A DNA stretch of 64,000 nt from Pararheinheimera marina. GTDB taxonomy: Bacteria > Pseudomonadota > Gammaproteobacteria > Enterobacterales > Alteromonadaceae. A program made the translations under genes and the position numbers. Positions 1 through 8,079 of the stretch are shown here, one piece after another (position 1 is the first letter of the stretch; each line of letters starts with the position of its first letter). Under the pieces are notes generated by a model, which was not told the DNA's origin, ran no database searches, and saw only the letters and a list, made by a program, of their open reading frames with translations. The DNA lies in contig NZ_JBHSGB010000012.1 in NCBI RefSeq assembly GCF_042654345.1, positions 62,001-126,000 on the forward strand. The letters run 5' to 3'.

Positions 1-158
1 ACTGGTGCAACCTGCAACAACGCGGTTATCTGCTGCTGAATTTCACCTCCAGCCAGTTAACAGCGCAATGGTTTGGCTTGAGTTCAGTGAAAACCCGGCA
101 GTACCAAAGCCTGCTGCTGAACGAAATGAAATTCAGCCCTGCGCTGACAAAACTCTAA
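1..158 (+). CDS. C-terminal end of an alkaline phosphatase D-like protein (5' truncated by window edge)
   Basis: Reading frame 3 is open from the left edge to a TAA at 156-158 and encodes the last 51 residues of a protein whose start lies outside the window. The tail contains RGYLLLNFTSSQLTAQW, which resembles the closing beta-strands of PhoD-like metallophosphatases, where a conserved RGY is followed by alternating hydrophobic residues and a Trp. No catalytic residues lie in this piece, so the assignment rests on a short tail only. It is followed 55 bases later by a DUF3530 gene on the same strand. Confidence 0.45.
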   Translation, partial: WCNLQQRGYLLLNFTSSQLTAQWFGLSSVKTRQYQSLLLNEMKFSPALTKL

Positions 159-213
159 AGCTTGGCGTGGCGGGTCCGATAACAGGAGAACTAGCTGTTT
201 ATCCGGGCCCGTC

Positions 214-978
214 ATGCGTACTCTCCTGTTGGTGTTTTTGTTGCTGCCTGCCAGCTTATGGGCGGAAAGCCCGGCCAGTGCCGAATTCTGGCAACGTTCG
301 GATCTGGAGCGACAGCTGGATCAGGACGAAGTCAAAATCATTGCCGCTGGCGAGAGCGAGTTTCTGACCCTGCAACTGCCCGCAATGACTGCCGAAGTCA
401 AAGGCACGGCACTGCTTATTCCGGACGGCTCACAACATCCTGCCAGCCCGCGCTACATCCAGACCCTGCGCCAACAACTAATTGACTATGGCTGGAATAC
501 CATTGCCATTCTGCCGCCCGAAGCCGCAGCAGACGACAGTACCGAAGCGCTGGAACAGTATCAGCAGTTATTGCTGCAGCGGGTGGTCGCGGCGACCACA
601 GCGGCACGACAGAACAGTGGGTACCTGATTGTGCTGGCCCAAGGCAATAACGGCGCTTTAGTGGCTCAACTCTATGCAGACAAAAAAATTCCGGAACCTG
701 AATCCCTGGTGCTGCTCAGCGCTTACCACCCACTGCAGGCAGGCAATAAACAGCTGGCACAATGGATAGCCAAACTGGCTATTCCCACGCTGGATCTGAA
801 ACAGCAAAAGGACAACTCAGTGCTGGATGGTCATTGGCGCCTACGCCAGCAGTGGGTTAACAAAGAAAACAAGTTGTTGTACCGTCAGCGTGAATTACCG
901 GGCGATATGAAAAGCCCGCTTTGGCAGGAACAAATGCTGAAAGAAGTGTACGGCTGGCTGAGTTATCAGGGCTACTGA
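214..978 (+). CDS. DUF3530 family protein, alpha/beta-hydrolase-like, exported
   Basis: The 254-residue protein begins with a hydrophobic signal sequence (residues 1-17, cleavage probably after SLWA), so it is likely periplasmic. The body resembles DUF3530, a family related to the alpha/beta-hydrolase fold: an early strand-turn GTALLIPDG at about residue 65, a helix, then AILPPE. At the place where a hydrolase would have its nucleophile elbow (G-x-S-x-G) it reads AQGNNGA, so the catalytic serine seems absent. The function of the family is not known to me. It precedes the disrupted DUF486 gene by 59 bases and may share its transcript. The start ATG directly precedes the signal peptide. Confidence 0.75.
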   Translation: MRTLLLVFLLLPASLWAESPASAEFWQRSDLERQLDQDEVKIIAAGESEFLTLQLPAMTAEVKGTALLIPDGSQHPASPRYIQTLRQQLIDYGWNTIAILPPEAAADDSTEALEQYQQLLLQRVVAATTAARQNSGYLIVLAQGNNGALVAQLYADKKIPEPESLVLLSAYHPLQAGNKQLAQWIAKLAIPTLDLKQQKDNSVLDGHWRLRQQWVNKENKLLYRQRELPGDMKSPLWQEQMLKEVYGWLSYQGY

Positions 979-1037
979 TGCGCAGCCCCTGTGCTTCAGA
1001 GTAAACTGCGGCTTTTGTTGCCGGATGGAAATACGTT

Positions 1038-1340
1038 ATGTCGCCACTGATCACCACCGTTGCCCTGCTGACGGTCAGCAATATCTTTATGACCTTCGCC
1101 TGGTATGGTCATCTGAAACACCTGAAAAGCTCTGCGCTTTATATCGCAATAGCCGTGTCCTGGGGTATCGCACTGTTTGAATACATGCTGATGGTGCCGG
1201 CCAACCGGATTGGCCATCAGGTGCTTAGCCTGGCCCAGCTGAAAATCCTGCAGGAAGTCATTACCTTAAGTGTGTTTATTCCCTTTGCGGTGCTCTATAT
1301 GAAAGAGCCCTTTAACTGTTTCGTACTCAGGAATACGTAA
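1038..1340 (+). pseudogene. DUF486 (DMT-like) small membrane protein, 5' part, split by the integrated element
   Basis: This encodes the N-terminal 93 residues of a DUF486 protein, a small four-helix drug/metabolite-transporter-like membrane protein of about 115 residues. It contains the family hallmarks FAWYGHLKH, VSWGIALFEYMLMVPANRIG and FAVLYMKEPF. After the Phe-Asn codons ending at 1316 the family similarity stops and the frame runs only eight codons further, to a TAA at 1338-1340. The missing end of the gene is found at 13849-13914. The break marks the left junction of the 12.5-kb element. The encoded 100-residue product lacks most of the last membrane helix and is probably not functional. 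Confidence 0.9.
1320..1328 (+). repeat. Left terminal inverted motif of the element
   Basis: The motif TTCGTACTC lies just inside the left junction and is matched in inverse orientation by 13835-13843 at the right end, differing at one of nine positions. Tyrosine recombinase elements of this type bind imperfect inverted sites at their ends. The outer parts of the site are less similar, so its full extent is uncertain. Confidence 0.55.
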
Positions 1341-1870
1341 CCTTTACTTTAGTAGCAACGAATATCTTTATCTTGCTTCATTGATGATCGCTACATTCAG
1401 ATAAGTTCACCGGCCTCCCTCACCTGCTGAGTACCAAAAGCAGTTTCATAGCAAACACACCACTCTTTGCAGTTTGTGCATCACCAATATGATCAATCCC
1501 CCAAAGACTGCAAAGAGCGAAAAGCGGTTATTTGAATTCGAAGATGTTTAATAACCATATGTCAGCTTTAAATTTTAAGCAGATGCTCACTCGAACATAT
1601 GAGCGGAAAAATTATCACGAATTTAAAGAAATACGCGAAAACCCTGTGAAAAAATAAACAAATGAAACTAGGTCACAATGTGCCTAATTTTTCCTTAAAT
1701 AAGGCTACTGAACTGTCTGGCGGCAAGACATTTTAAAGCGGATGGTTCTACGTGAATGCTTCGAACACCACAGCCAATAACGCGATACAACCAGAAACCG
1801 ATAAAGCTTCACCATTCATGCCATTGGTCGCTTAAATTCATGGCCTCATCCTATACCCGCTCTGGCAGGA
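1341..1870. other. Non-coding left arm of the element
   Basis: About 530 bases without a convincing gene lie between the left junction and the IS3 element. The stretch contains a perfect 11-bp inverted repeat, CTCTTTGCAGT at 1463-1473 with ACTGCAAAGAG at 1507-1517, separated by 33 bases. It also has two CATATG hexamers flanking a short A+T-rich run near 1556-1603. A GTG-initiated frame of 27 codons at 1752-1835 has no clear ribosome-binding site or recognisable family. The stretch could hold recombination accessory sites or the remains of a cargo gene. Confidence 0.5.
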
Positions 1871-1919
1871 TAGTTGTCACTACTTAAAATTTAACCAGTT
1901 GGGGCGTTAAGGCTTAATT

Positions 1920-2420
1920 GTGCCGAGTTATAGTGAAGAACGTAAGCAGCAGATTTTAAATAAGTTACTGCCGCCTTCGAATATGACCGTAGCTGAAGTA
2001 TCAAGAATCGAAGGGATTGGGCTACAAACTTTGTATAATTGGCGGGATAAAGCCAAACAACAAGGTCGTCCTGTGCCCGGAAGTACACCAACCTCAGAAC
2101 ATTGGTCAGCAGAAGCTAAGTTTGCCACTGTGCTTGAAACCGCCAGTTTGAATGAAGCTGAATTGAGCGAGTATTGCCGGGCTAAAGGCCTGTACGTTGA
2201 TCAGGTTAAAGCCTGGAAAACCGATGCACTGCGAGGGTTTATGAGCTCCCGCGAGCAGGAGTTGGAAGCTAAGCGACAGCGCCAAGCTGATCATAAGGAA
2301 ATCAAACAGTTAAAAAGCGAACTGAGGCGCAAAGAAAAAGCTTTGGCTGAAACCGCAGCCTTGTTGGTGCTCAGAAAAAAGTTAAATGCGCTTTGGGAGA
2401 ACGACAACGAGGACGATTAA
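1920..2420 (+). CDS. IS3-family transposase OrfA
   Basis: The 166-residue protein starts at GTG with an AAGG eight bases upstream. Its N-terminal half is a helix-turn-helix for recognising the IS ends (around SRIEGIGLQTLYNWRDKAK, residues 24-43). A second HTH-like segment follows at ELSEYCRAKGLYVDQVKAWK, and the C-terminal third is a charged coiled coil of the kind that mediates OrfA/OrfAB dimerisation. Near its end the message contains the slippery heptamer A-AAA-AAG, so part of the translation should continue into OrfB. Terminating in frame gives OrfA alone, usually a regulator of transposition. Confidence 0.9.
   Translation: MPSYSEERKQQILNKLLPPSNMTVAEVSRIEGIGLQTLYNWRDKAKQQGRPVPGSTPTSEHWSAEAKFATVLETASLNEAELSEYCRAKGLYVDQVKAWKTDALRGFMSSREQELEAKRQRQADHKEIKQLKSELRRKEKALAETAALLVLRKKLNALWENDNEDD
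2375..2381 (+). promoter_or_regulatory. Programmed -1 frameshift site A-AAA-AAG
   Basis: The heptamer is in the OrfA frame as ag(A AAA AAG), the classic IS3-family slippery sequence. Slipping back one base joins OrfA residue 154 to the OrfB frame, which is open through this point and continues as VKCALGERQRGRL. The orfA stop lies 37 bases downstream. Confidence 0.8.
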
Positions 2421-3481
2421 CCTTGGTCTCAGAGCGCACTAAATGTGTGAACTTGATACAGGAAGCGAACCAGGCTGGAGCGAGGCTTCCTCTGGCCTGC
2501 GAAGAAGCTAGCATTACATTGCGCACCTATCGGCGCTGGTATCGGGATGGCAAGATCACCGCTGATCAAAGGCCGGATGCGGTTCGTCCACCGCCCTCGA
2601 ATAAGCTGACGGAAGCAGAACAGGCGAAGATCGTCGAAGTGTGTAATTGGCCAAAGTTTGCCAGCTTGCCGCCATCGCAAATCGTCCCAACGCTGCTGGA
2701 TGAAGATGAATATTATGGTTCTGAATCAACATTTTATAGGGTATTAAAAGCCTTTGGTCAGCTGCACCATCGCGGCCGAAGCTTAGCGCCGAAAGGGTCA
2801 ACACTGCCAACGACCTATACCGCAACAGGGCCTTGTCAGGTGTTCTGTTGGGATATTACCTACTTGCCGAGCACGGTGCGTGGGCAGTTTTACTACCTGT
2901 ATATGCTCGAAGATGTGTTCAGCCGGAAAATTGTTGGTGGTGAAGTGCATGAACAGGAATCAGGTGAGCATGCAGCAAAGCTGTTAGAGCAAACGCTGAT
3001 CCGGGAGAAATGTTTACACAGTGGTGTGGTGCTGCATTCGGACAACGGTGCGCCAATGAAATCGCAGACCATGCGAATGAAAGCGTATGAACTTGGCGTG
3101 ACGACATCGTACAACAGACCTCGGGTTAGTAACGATAATCCGTTTGCAGAGTCGCTGTTCCGTACCTGTAAATACCGACCGGACTGGCCATCATCAGGCT
3201 TTAAAAGTCTTGATGAAGCAAGAACTTGGGTGTTGAAGTTTACGCGCTGGTACAACTACGAACATAAGCACAGTAAGTTGCGGTTCGTGACGCCGCACCA
3301 GCGCCATACCGGTCAGGATCAAATCCTCCTGGCAAAGCGCAAAGAACGGATTGAAGCCGCGAAAGCAGCCAACCCAAGCCGTTGGGGGAAACGCGAAGTG
3401 CGAAACTGCAAACCAGTGGGACCGACAACGCTAAATCCCGAAAAAGAGCCGATCAAAAAGGTAGAAAAACAGGCCGCTTAA
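2393..3481 (+). CDS. IS3-family transposase OrfB (DDE integrase core)
   Basis: This frame encodes the catalytic half of the transposase, normally expressed as an OrfAB fusion through the frameshift site at 2375-2381; the only independent start nearby is a TTG at 2393. An HTH_21-like region is followed by the integrase core with all three acidic residues visible: Asp in CWDITYLP, Asp in LHSDNGAPMKS and Glu in NPFAESLFRTCKYRP. The C-terminal RWYNYEHKHSKLRFVTPHQRH motif is typical of IS3 transposases. The frame is uninterrupted, so the enzyme may be active and could move within or out of the host element. Confidence 0.9.
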   Translation: MGERQRGRLTLVSERTKCVNLIQEANQAGARLPLACEEASITLRTYRRWYRDGKITADQRPDAVRPPPSNKLTEAEQAKIVEVCNWPKFASLPPSQIVPTLLDEDEYYGSESTFYRVLKAFGQLHHRGRSLAPKGSTLPTTYTATGPCQVFCWDITYLPSTVRGQFYYLYMLEDVFSRKIVGGEVHEQESGEHAAKLLEQTLIREKCLHSGVVLHSDNGAPMKSQTMRMKAYELGVTTSYNRPRVSNDNPFAESLFRTCKYRPDWPSSGFKSLDEARTWVLKFTRWYNYEHKHSKLRFVTPHQRHTGQDQILLAKRKERIEAAKAANPSRWGKREVRNCKPVGPTTLNPEKEPIKKVEKQAA

Positions 3482-3700
3482 AACAGTCAATAGTGACAAC
3501 TAGCTTGAAAAACGCCGTATATGGCAGTCATTTTGTCTCAGAAACCTATGTGTATTAAAAATGACTAATATCGGCAACATCTAAATTAGGTTATATTTAA
3601 CCACAAAAAAATTATGGTTATTCATGATCTCAATTACATGACGGTCGTAATGTATATTAACCCTACATTTTATACTACTATTATAACAGATGAGGCTTGA

Positions 3701-5281
3701 ATGAAAAACAACCTACCAGTGACTGGGGTGGAGCTTAGCTTCTCACCCACAGCCAATATTTTATCTACAACAAATCTTGAGGGTAAAATCACCTACATTA
3801 ACAAAGACTTTATTGATGTCAGCGGCTTCACTAAAGAGGAGTTAATTGGCCAGAACCACCATATTGTGCGCCACCCGGGTATGCCGCCCGCCGTATTTAA
3901 AATGTTTTGGGCTGATTTACGCGCCGAAAAATCATGGATGGGTATTGTCAAAAACCGATGTAAAAATGGTGACCATTACTGGGTTGATGCTTATGCTACG
4001 CCAATTAAAAAGAATGGTAGAACAGAGGAATATCAATCAGTAAGGCGTAAAGCTAAACCCGAATTTATTGCTCGTGCAGAAGAAGTCTACGCCGCAATCC
4101 AAGCTGGAAAATCTTTAAGCAAGCTGGAAGATTCATTATCGCTACCCACCAAGATTACCTTTGCGCTCCTTACCAGCTTACTGTTGCCAGTATTGGTTTA
4201 TGCCTTAAACTACTCCGCCTTATTCGTACTATTAGCCACAATATTTAGCACCCTGGTTGTCTGTGCCGCTATATTTGCCTTCAACCAGCCGCTGCTGCTT
4301 GCCTTACAAAAACTCAAAACCATTTCTGAAGATAGGGTCGCGCGCTATGTCTACACCGGTCGAAATGATGAAGCCGGGACTTTGTTACTGGCGGTTAAAA
4401 AACTTGAGTCTGAGAACGCGGCATTAATTGGCCGCATCAATGATATGTCGTCAACCTTAAGTGAAAATGCCCAAAGTTTAAGTGCTGCCGTAACACAATC
4501 TGAAAATGGCACCTTACGTCAGTTTGAACAAACAGAGCAGGTTGCAGCGGCAATGGAACAGATGGCCGTGAGTATCCAAAGCGTATCCATCAACGCAGCA
4601 GAAACCTCTACCGCCTCAGCTGACGGACTGGCAATTGCCAACTCCGGCAAACAGGTCGTTGATGAAAATGCCAGTACCATTAATGAATTGAAACGTCTCA
4701 TTCACTCTGCGTCGCAGGTCATCAATAACGTTGCCGTTAGTAGTAATGAAATTGAAAAAATCCTCGACGTAATTCTCGCCATTGCCGACCAAACCAATTT
4801 ACTGGCATTAAATGCGGCCATTGAAGCGGCACGGGCAGGAGAACTCGGCCGGGGCTTCGCGGTTGTTGCCGATGAAGTGCGATCTTTAGCAAATCGTACT
4901 CAAGCATCAACTAAGGAAATCCGCAGCGTCATTGAGCAGTTACAGAGCGGTGTTCGACAAGCAGTCAGTGCTATGCGATCCGGTGAAGCGGCAGCGGAAC
5001 AAAGTGTAGCAAAAAGTCATGCCACAGCGCAGGCTCTGGAAAACATCCTGAATGCGATTAGCACGATTTCCGGTATGAGCGAGCAAATTGCACGGGCAGT
5101 GAATGAACAAACATCTGTAGCGAACTCAGTCAGTGAAAGCGTGCTAAATATCAAAAGCAATGCGCAGGAAAATCTGGATGCTGTTAAATTAAGCGGCAAG
5201 GTTGCGGAGAGGACTGTCAATATCACCAGAAGATTGGATCAGCTAACCAATCAGTTTTGGGCAACACAGCAAGGGACCTAG
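3701..5281 (+). CDS. Aer-like PAS methyl-accepting chemotaxis protein (element cargo)
   Basis: The 526-residue protein resembles the aerotaxis/redox receptor Aer. Residues about 15-125 form a PAS domain with the Aer-type signature GQNHHIVRHPGMPPAVF, then SWMGIVKNRCKNGDHYWVDA, the region that binds FAD in Aer. Two adjacent hydrophobic segments (about 150-197) form a membrane hairpin without a periplasmic domain. A HAMP-like linker and a long signalling coiled coil follow, with the conserved tip DQTNLLALNAAIEAARAGE at about 360-380. It probably senses cell energy or redox state and controls CheA. A TGAGG lies nine bases before the ATG. The next gene starts three bases after its stop and also has a PAS domain, so the two form an operon. 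Confidence 0.9.
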   Translation: MKNNLPVTGVELSFSPTANILSTTNLEGKITYINKDFIDVSGFTKEELIGQNHHIVRHPGMPPAVFKMFWADLRAEKSWMGIVKNRCKNGDHYWVDAYATPIKKNGRTEEYQSVRRKAKPEFIARAEEVYAAIQAGKSLSKLEDSLSLPTKITFALLTSLLLPVLVYALNYSALFVLLATIFSTLVVCAAIFAFNQPLLLALQKLKTISEDRVARYVYTGRNDEAGTLLLAVKKLESENAALIGRINDMSSTLSENAQSLSAAVTQSENGTLRQFEQTEQVAAAMEQMAVSIQSVSINAAETSTASADGLAIANSGKQVVDENASTINELKRLIHSASQVINNVAVSSNEIEKILDVILAIADQTNLLALNAAIEAARAGELGRGFAVVADEVRSLANRTQASTKEIRSVIEQLQSGVRQAVSAMRSGEAAAEQSVAKSHATAQALENILNAISTISGMSEQIARAVNEQTSVANSVSESVLNIKSNAQENLDAVKLSGKVAERTVNITRRLDQLTNQFWATQQGT

Positions 5282-5283
5282 CC

Positions 5284-8079
5284 ATGCGCACCTTAAAACT
5301 GATTTATAGCTCGGAACAGGAGCTGCAGGCTTACTTGTCCGAGCACAGGCTGAGTTCAGGTCACGGAATTGTTCAGCTATTTTCCGGGCGTAGCCCGGAC
5401 GAAACCTTGCACGTACAGCGGATGCTTAAAGCCAGCCTTCCCCACTTTGTGCTGATCGGTACTTCCACGGCTGGAGAGATTTATCGTGGTACCTGCGTAT
5501 CTGAAGCCATTGTGATTGACATCATAATGTTTGAAACTGAGATTGAAGTCATACCATTTTACTCGGCTCTGACGGCCGGTATAGATACTATCCACACTCT
5601 GCCGCCAAGGTTACATCCTAAAGTGATGATTTGTTTTGCTAATGCATTACAGGATAGTGCAGAGCCACTTTTAAGCTCGCTTAACCAGCAATACCCAGAC
5701 AGTTTAGTTACCGGCGGGTACGCTGCTGATAACAATGTTTTTCACAGTACTTTTACACTTTTAGAGGACAAGCTCTATCAGCAAGGTTTAGTAGGGATCG
5801 CATTATCCGGTGAGAAACTGCAAACGAGCTTGATAAGTTACCGCGGCTGGCACCCGATTGGCCAAAAGTTTACTGTCACTTCGGTAAAAAATAATGTTCT
5901 TTATAGCCTCGATAATACCCCTGTGTTGGAGATCTATCGAAAATATTTAGGTGAGCATGTTCTGAGTGGCTTCCCCAATACAGTGATGGAATTCCCACTC
6001 CTGGTTAAAAGAGGCCAGCAACAGTTTTTGCGGGCACCTGTTGGCATTACTTCAGATAAACAAGGGGTAATTTTAGCCGGTAACCTGCAAGTTAACGATC
6101 AGGTTTATTTCTCCTTTGCTGATCTGCATGGATTGAGCACAGAAGTACAACAGCTAGAGCAACAAAGTGGCATAGCACCACTGATCTATTCATGTGCTGC
6201 CCGAAAAACTTTTATGCAACAGCAAATTGAGCAGGAAGTGTCGAAGCTTGGCACCCTAAATCAAGCTAACGGTTGCTTTTTATACGGAGAATTTGCCACA
6301 GAACAACAGCATTTCAGCCTGCATAACCTTTCCAGCACTCTGTTAGTTTTAGCCGAGCAAGCGGAAACTATTGAGTTGCAGTTCACTACATTACGATCGA
6401 ACACTGCAAAACCCAACTCATTACAAACTCTGGCATTTTTAGCTAAGACGACCGGGGTAGAGTTAAACGAGGCGATGATTTTTCTGGAGCAACAACAGTA
6501 CGCTTTGAACTATAGCTCTATCGTCTCCATGACTGATCCGCATGGTAATATTACCTACGTAAACAAAAAATTTGAGGAAATCAGCGGCTATAAAAGCCAT
6601 GAATTGTTAGGAAAAAACCACCGTATTATTAAGAATCCTGCTATGCCGGCAAAAGTGCATCACAGCTTATGGCGAACTATCTCTCAAAAAAAGCCGTGGC
6701 AGGGGCTGATGCTGAACAAGCGTAAAGATGGCTCCGGGTATTATGTAAAAACGGTCGTCGTGCCGCTGCTGGATGAGCAGCAAAATATTTCCAGCTTTCT
6801 GAGTATCCGCCAGGATATTACCGACGTAGTAAAAGCGCGGCAAACAATAAAAATGCACACCACAGATGCACTTACTGGCTTGCCGAATCGCGCCAAACTT
6901 TCTGCCGACTTAAAGCAACAGCAAAGAATCGCTCTGGCTATGATTGATGTACGCAACTTTAAGTTATTAAATGATGTCTGGGGGATGGAACATGGTGACG
7001 ACATCATAAAAACTATCGCTAACATGTTAAAGGAATATAGCTATAACCTTCGAATTGAACCTTACCGGATTAATGGTGCAACCTTTTCCTTACTTGCAGC
7101 GACAAACTTAGACACCACGGTTTTTATCAGGATGTGTGAAAAGTTAAAAGCTCATATCGAAGAACATAGCGTTGATGTAAATGCAAAATCTTTTGATATT
7201 ACACTTAGCATGGGCGTTGGCATTTCTGAAACGCACTCTATGGCTCTGGCAGAAAGCGCACTGAACGATGCCAAATTAAGTTACACCAGAGGCTGCGTCG
7301 TTAAAACAGATCATGATTTAACCAGTAACCGGGCGTACTCCTGTATCGAAGAAGTTCGTAATGCTTTGGCTGAGAAACGCATCATGGCAGTATTTCAGCG
7401 GCTGGCTTATGTGAAAGACAGTTTTCAAAATCCTGCCAAATACGAAGCATTAGTAAGAATAAATACCAACGATGGCAGCCTGTTATCACCGGGAGAGTTC
7501 TTACAACATATCAAAAAAACCCGCCTCTACGGTGCACTGACGAGAGAAGTAGTAACCATTTCCGTTGATACCGCAAACCGGCTGAACTGCATAATCTCAG
7601 TTAATTTATCGATTCAGGATATTGCAGACCAGCAAACCAAAAATTTTATTTTTGACAAGTTACACCAATATGGTGGTGCCAATATGATTTTCGAAATAAC
7701 TGAGTCAGAAGCGATTCAGGACTTCAACAGCGTAGCTGACTTTATCAAGCAGGTTAGAAAATTCGGTGCCAAAATTGCGATAGACGACTTCGGGAGTGGT
7801 TATTCAAACTTTGCGTATTTAGTCGAAATAAAGCCCGATTATATTAAGATCGATGGCTCTATAATCAAAACAATCGTAAAAAATGAAAACAGTCGCTTAG
7901 TCACCAAAAGTATTATTGATATGGCACGCAGCCTTAACATTAAAACCATTGCAGAGTTTGTTAGTGAGCAAGATATTCTAGACTGCTTGACTGAGCTGAA
8001 TGTTGATATGGTACAGGGGTTTCATATTGCCCACCCTCTGCCAATTGAGAAGCTTAGTAAAGAGCTCTCACTTAATTAA
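5284..8079 (+). CDS. FIST-PAS-degenerate GGDEF-EAL protein, probable c-di-GMP phosphodiesterase (element cargo)
   Basis: I chose the ATG at 5284, which has AAGGGA seven bases upstream; an upstream TTG in the preceding gene is less likely. The 931-residue protein has an N-terminal FIST sensory domain (FIST_N about 25-215, FIST_C about 220-360) and a PAS domain at about 405-515 with an Aer-like GKNHRIIKNPAMP motif. The GGDEF domain at 524-675 has NGATF in place of the catalytic signature. The EAL domain at 690-925 keeps EALVRI, NLSIQDI, EITESEA, IDDFGSGYSN, IKIDGS, IAEFVSEQD and QGFHIA, so phosphodiesterase activity is likely and cyclase activity is not. No membrane segment is seen. It probably works with the upstream chemoreceptor to couple signals to motility or surface attachment. 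Confidence 0.9.
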   Translation: MRTLKLIYSSEQELQAYLSEHRLSSGHGIVQLFSGRSPDETLHVQRMLKASLPHFVLIGTSTAGEIYRGTCVSEAIVIDIIMFETEIEVIPFYSALTAGIDTIHTLPPRLHPKVMICFANALQDSAEPLLSSLNQQYPDSLVTGGYAADNNVFHSTFTLLEDKLYQQGLVGIALSGEKLQTSLISYRGWHPIGQKFTVTSVKNNVLYSLDNTPVLEIYRKYLGEHVLSGFPNTVMEFPLLVKRGQQQFLRAPVGITSDKQGVILAGNLQVNDQVYFSFADLHGLSTEVQQLEQQSGIAPLIYSCAARKTFMQQQIEQEVSKLGTLNQANGCFLYGEFATEQQHFSLHNLSSTLLVLAEQAETIELQFTTLRSNTAKPNSLQTLAFLAKTTGVELNEAMIFLEQQQYALNYSSIVSMTDPHGNITYVNKKFEEISGYKSHELLGKNHRIIKNPAMPAKVHHSLWRTISQKKPWQGLMLNKRKDGSGYYVKTVVVPLLDEQQNISSFLSIRQDITDVVKARQTIKMHTTDALTGLPNRAKLSADLKQQQRIALAMIDVRNFKLLNDVWGMEHGDDIIKTIANMLKEYSYNLRIEPYRINGATFSLLAATNLDTTVFIRMCEKLKAHIEEHSVDVNAKSFDITLSMGVGISETHSMALAESALNDAKLSYTRGCVVKTDHDLTSNRAYSCIEEVRNALAEKRIMAVFQRLAYVKDSFQNPAKYEALVRINTNDGSLLSPGEFLQHIKKTRLYGALTREVVTISVDTANRLNCIISVNLSIQDIADQQTKNFIFDKLHQYGGANMIFEITESEAIQDFNSVADFIKQVRKFGAKIAIDDFGSGYSNFAYLVEIKPDYIKIDGSIIKTIVKNENSRLVTKSIIDMARSLNIKTIAEFVSEQDILDCLTELNVDMVQGFHIAHPLPIEKLSKELSLN

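Larger units (their letters stand above)
1871..3502 (+). mobile_element. IS3-family insertion sequence, 1632 bp
   Basis: The element is bounded by a perfect 12-bp inverted repeat, TAGTTGTCACTA at 1871-1882 and TAGTGACAACTA at 3491-3502. It contains two overlapping frames: an HTH-type orfA and a DDE-transposase orfB in the -1 frame, the layout of IS3-family elements that make an OrfAB fusion by ribosomal frameshifting. Both frames look intact. I could not find a clean 3-5 bp target duplication outside the repeats, so the exact tips, or the history of the insertion, are uncertain. Confidence 0.85.

Noticed and set aside
1752..1835. A 27-codon GTG-initiated frame in the left arm of the element
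   Set aside because: No ribosome-binding site, no family resemblance, and an uncommon start codon; it may be the beginning of a gene lost at the IS insertion, but this cannot be supported.
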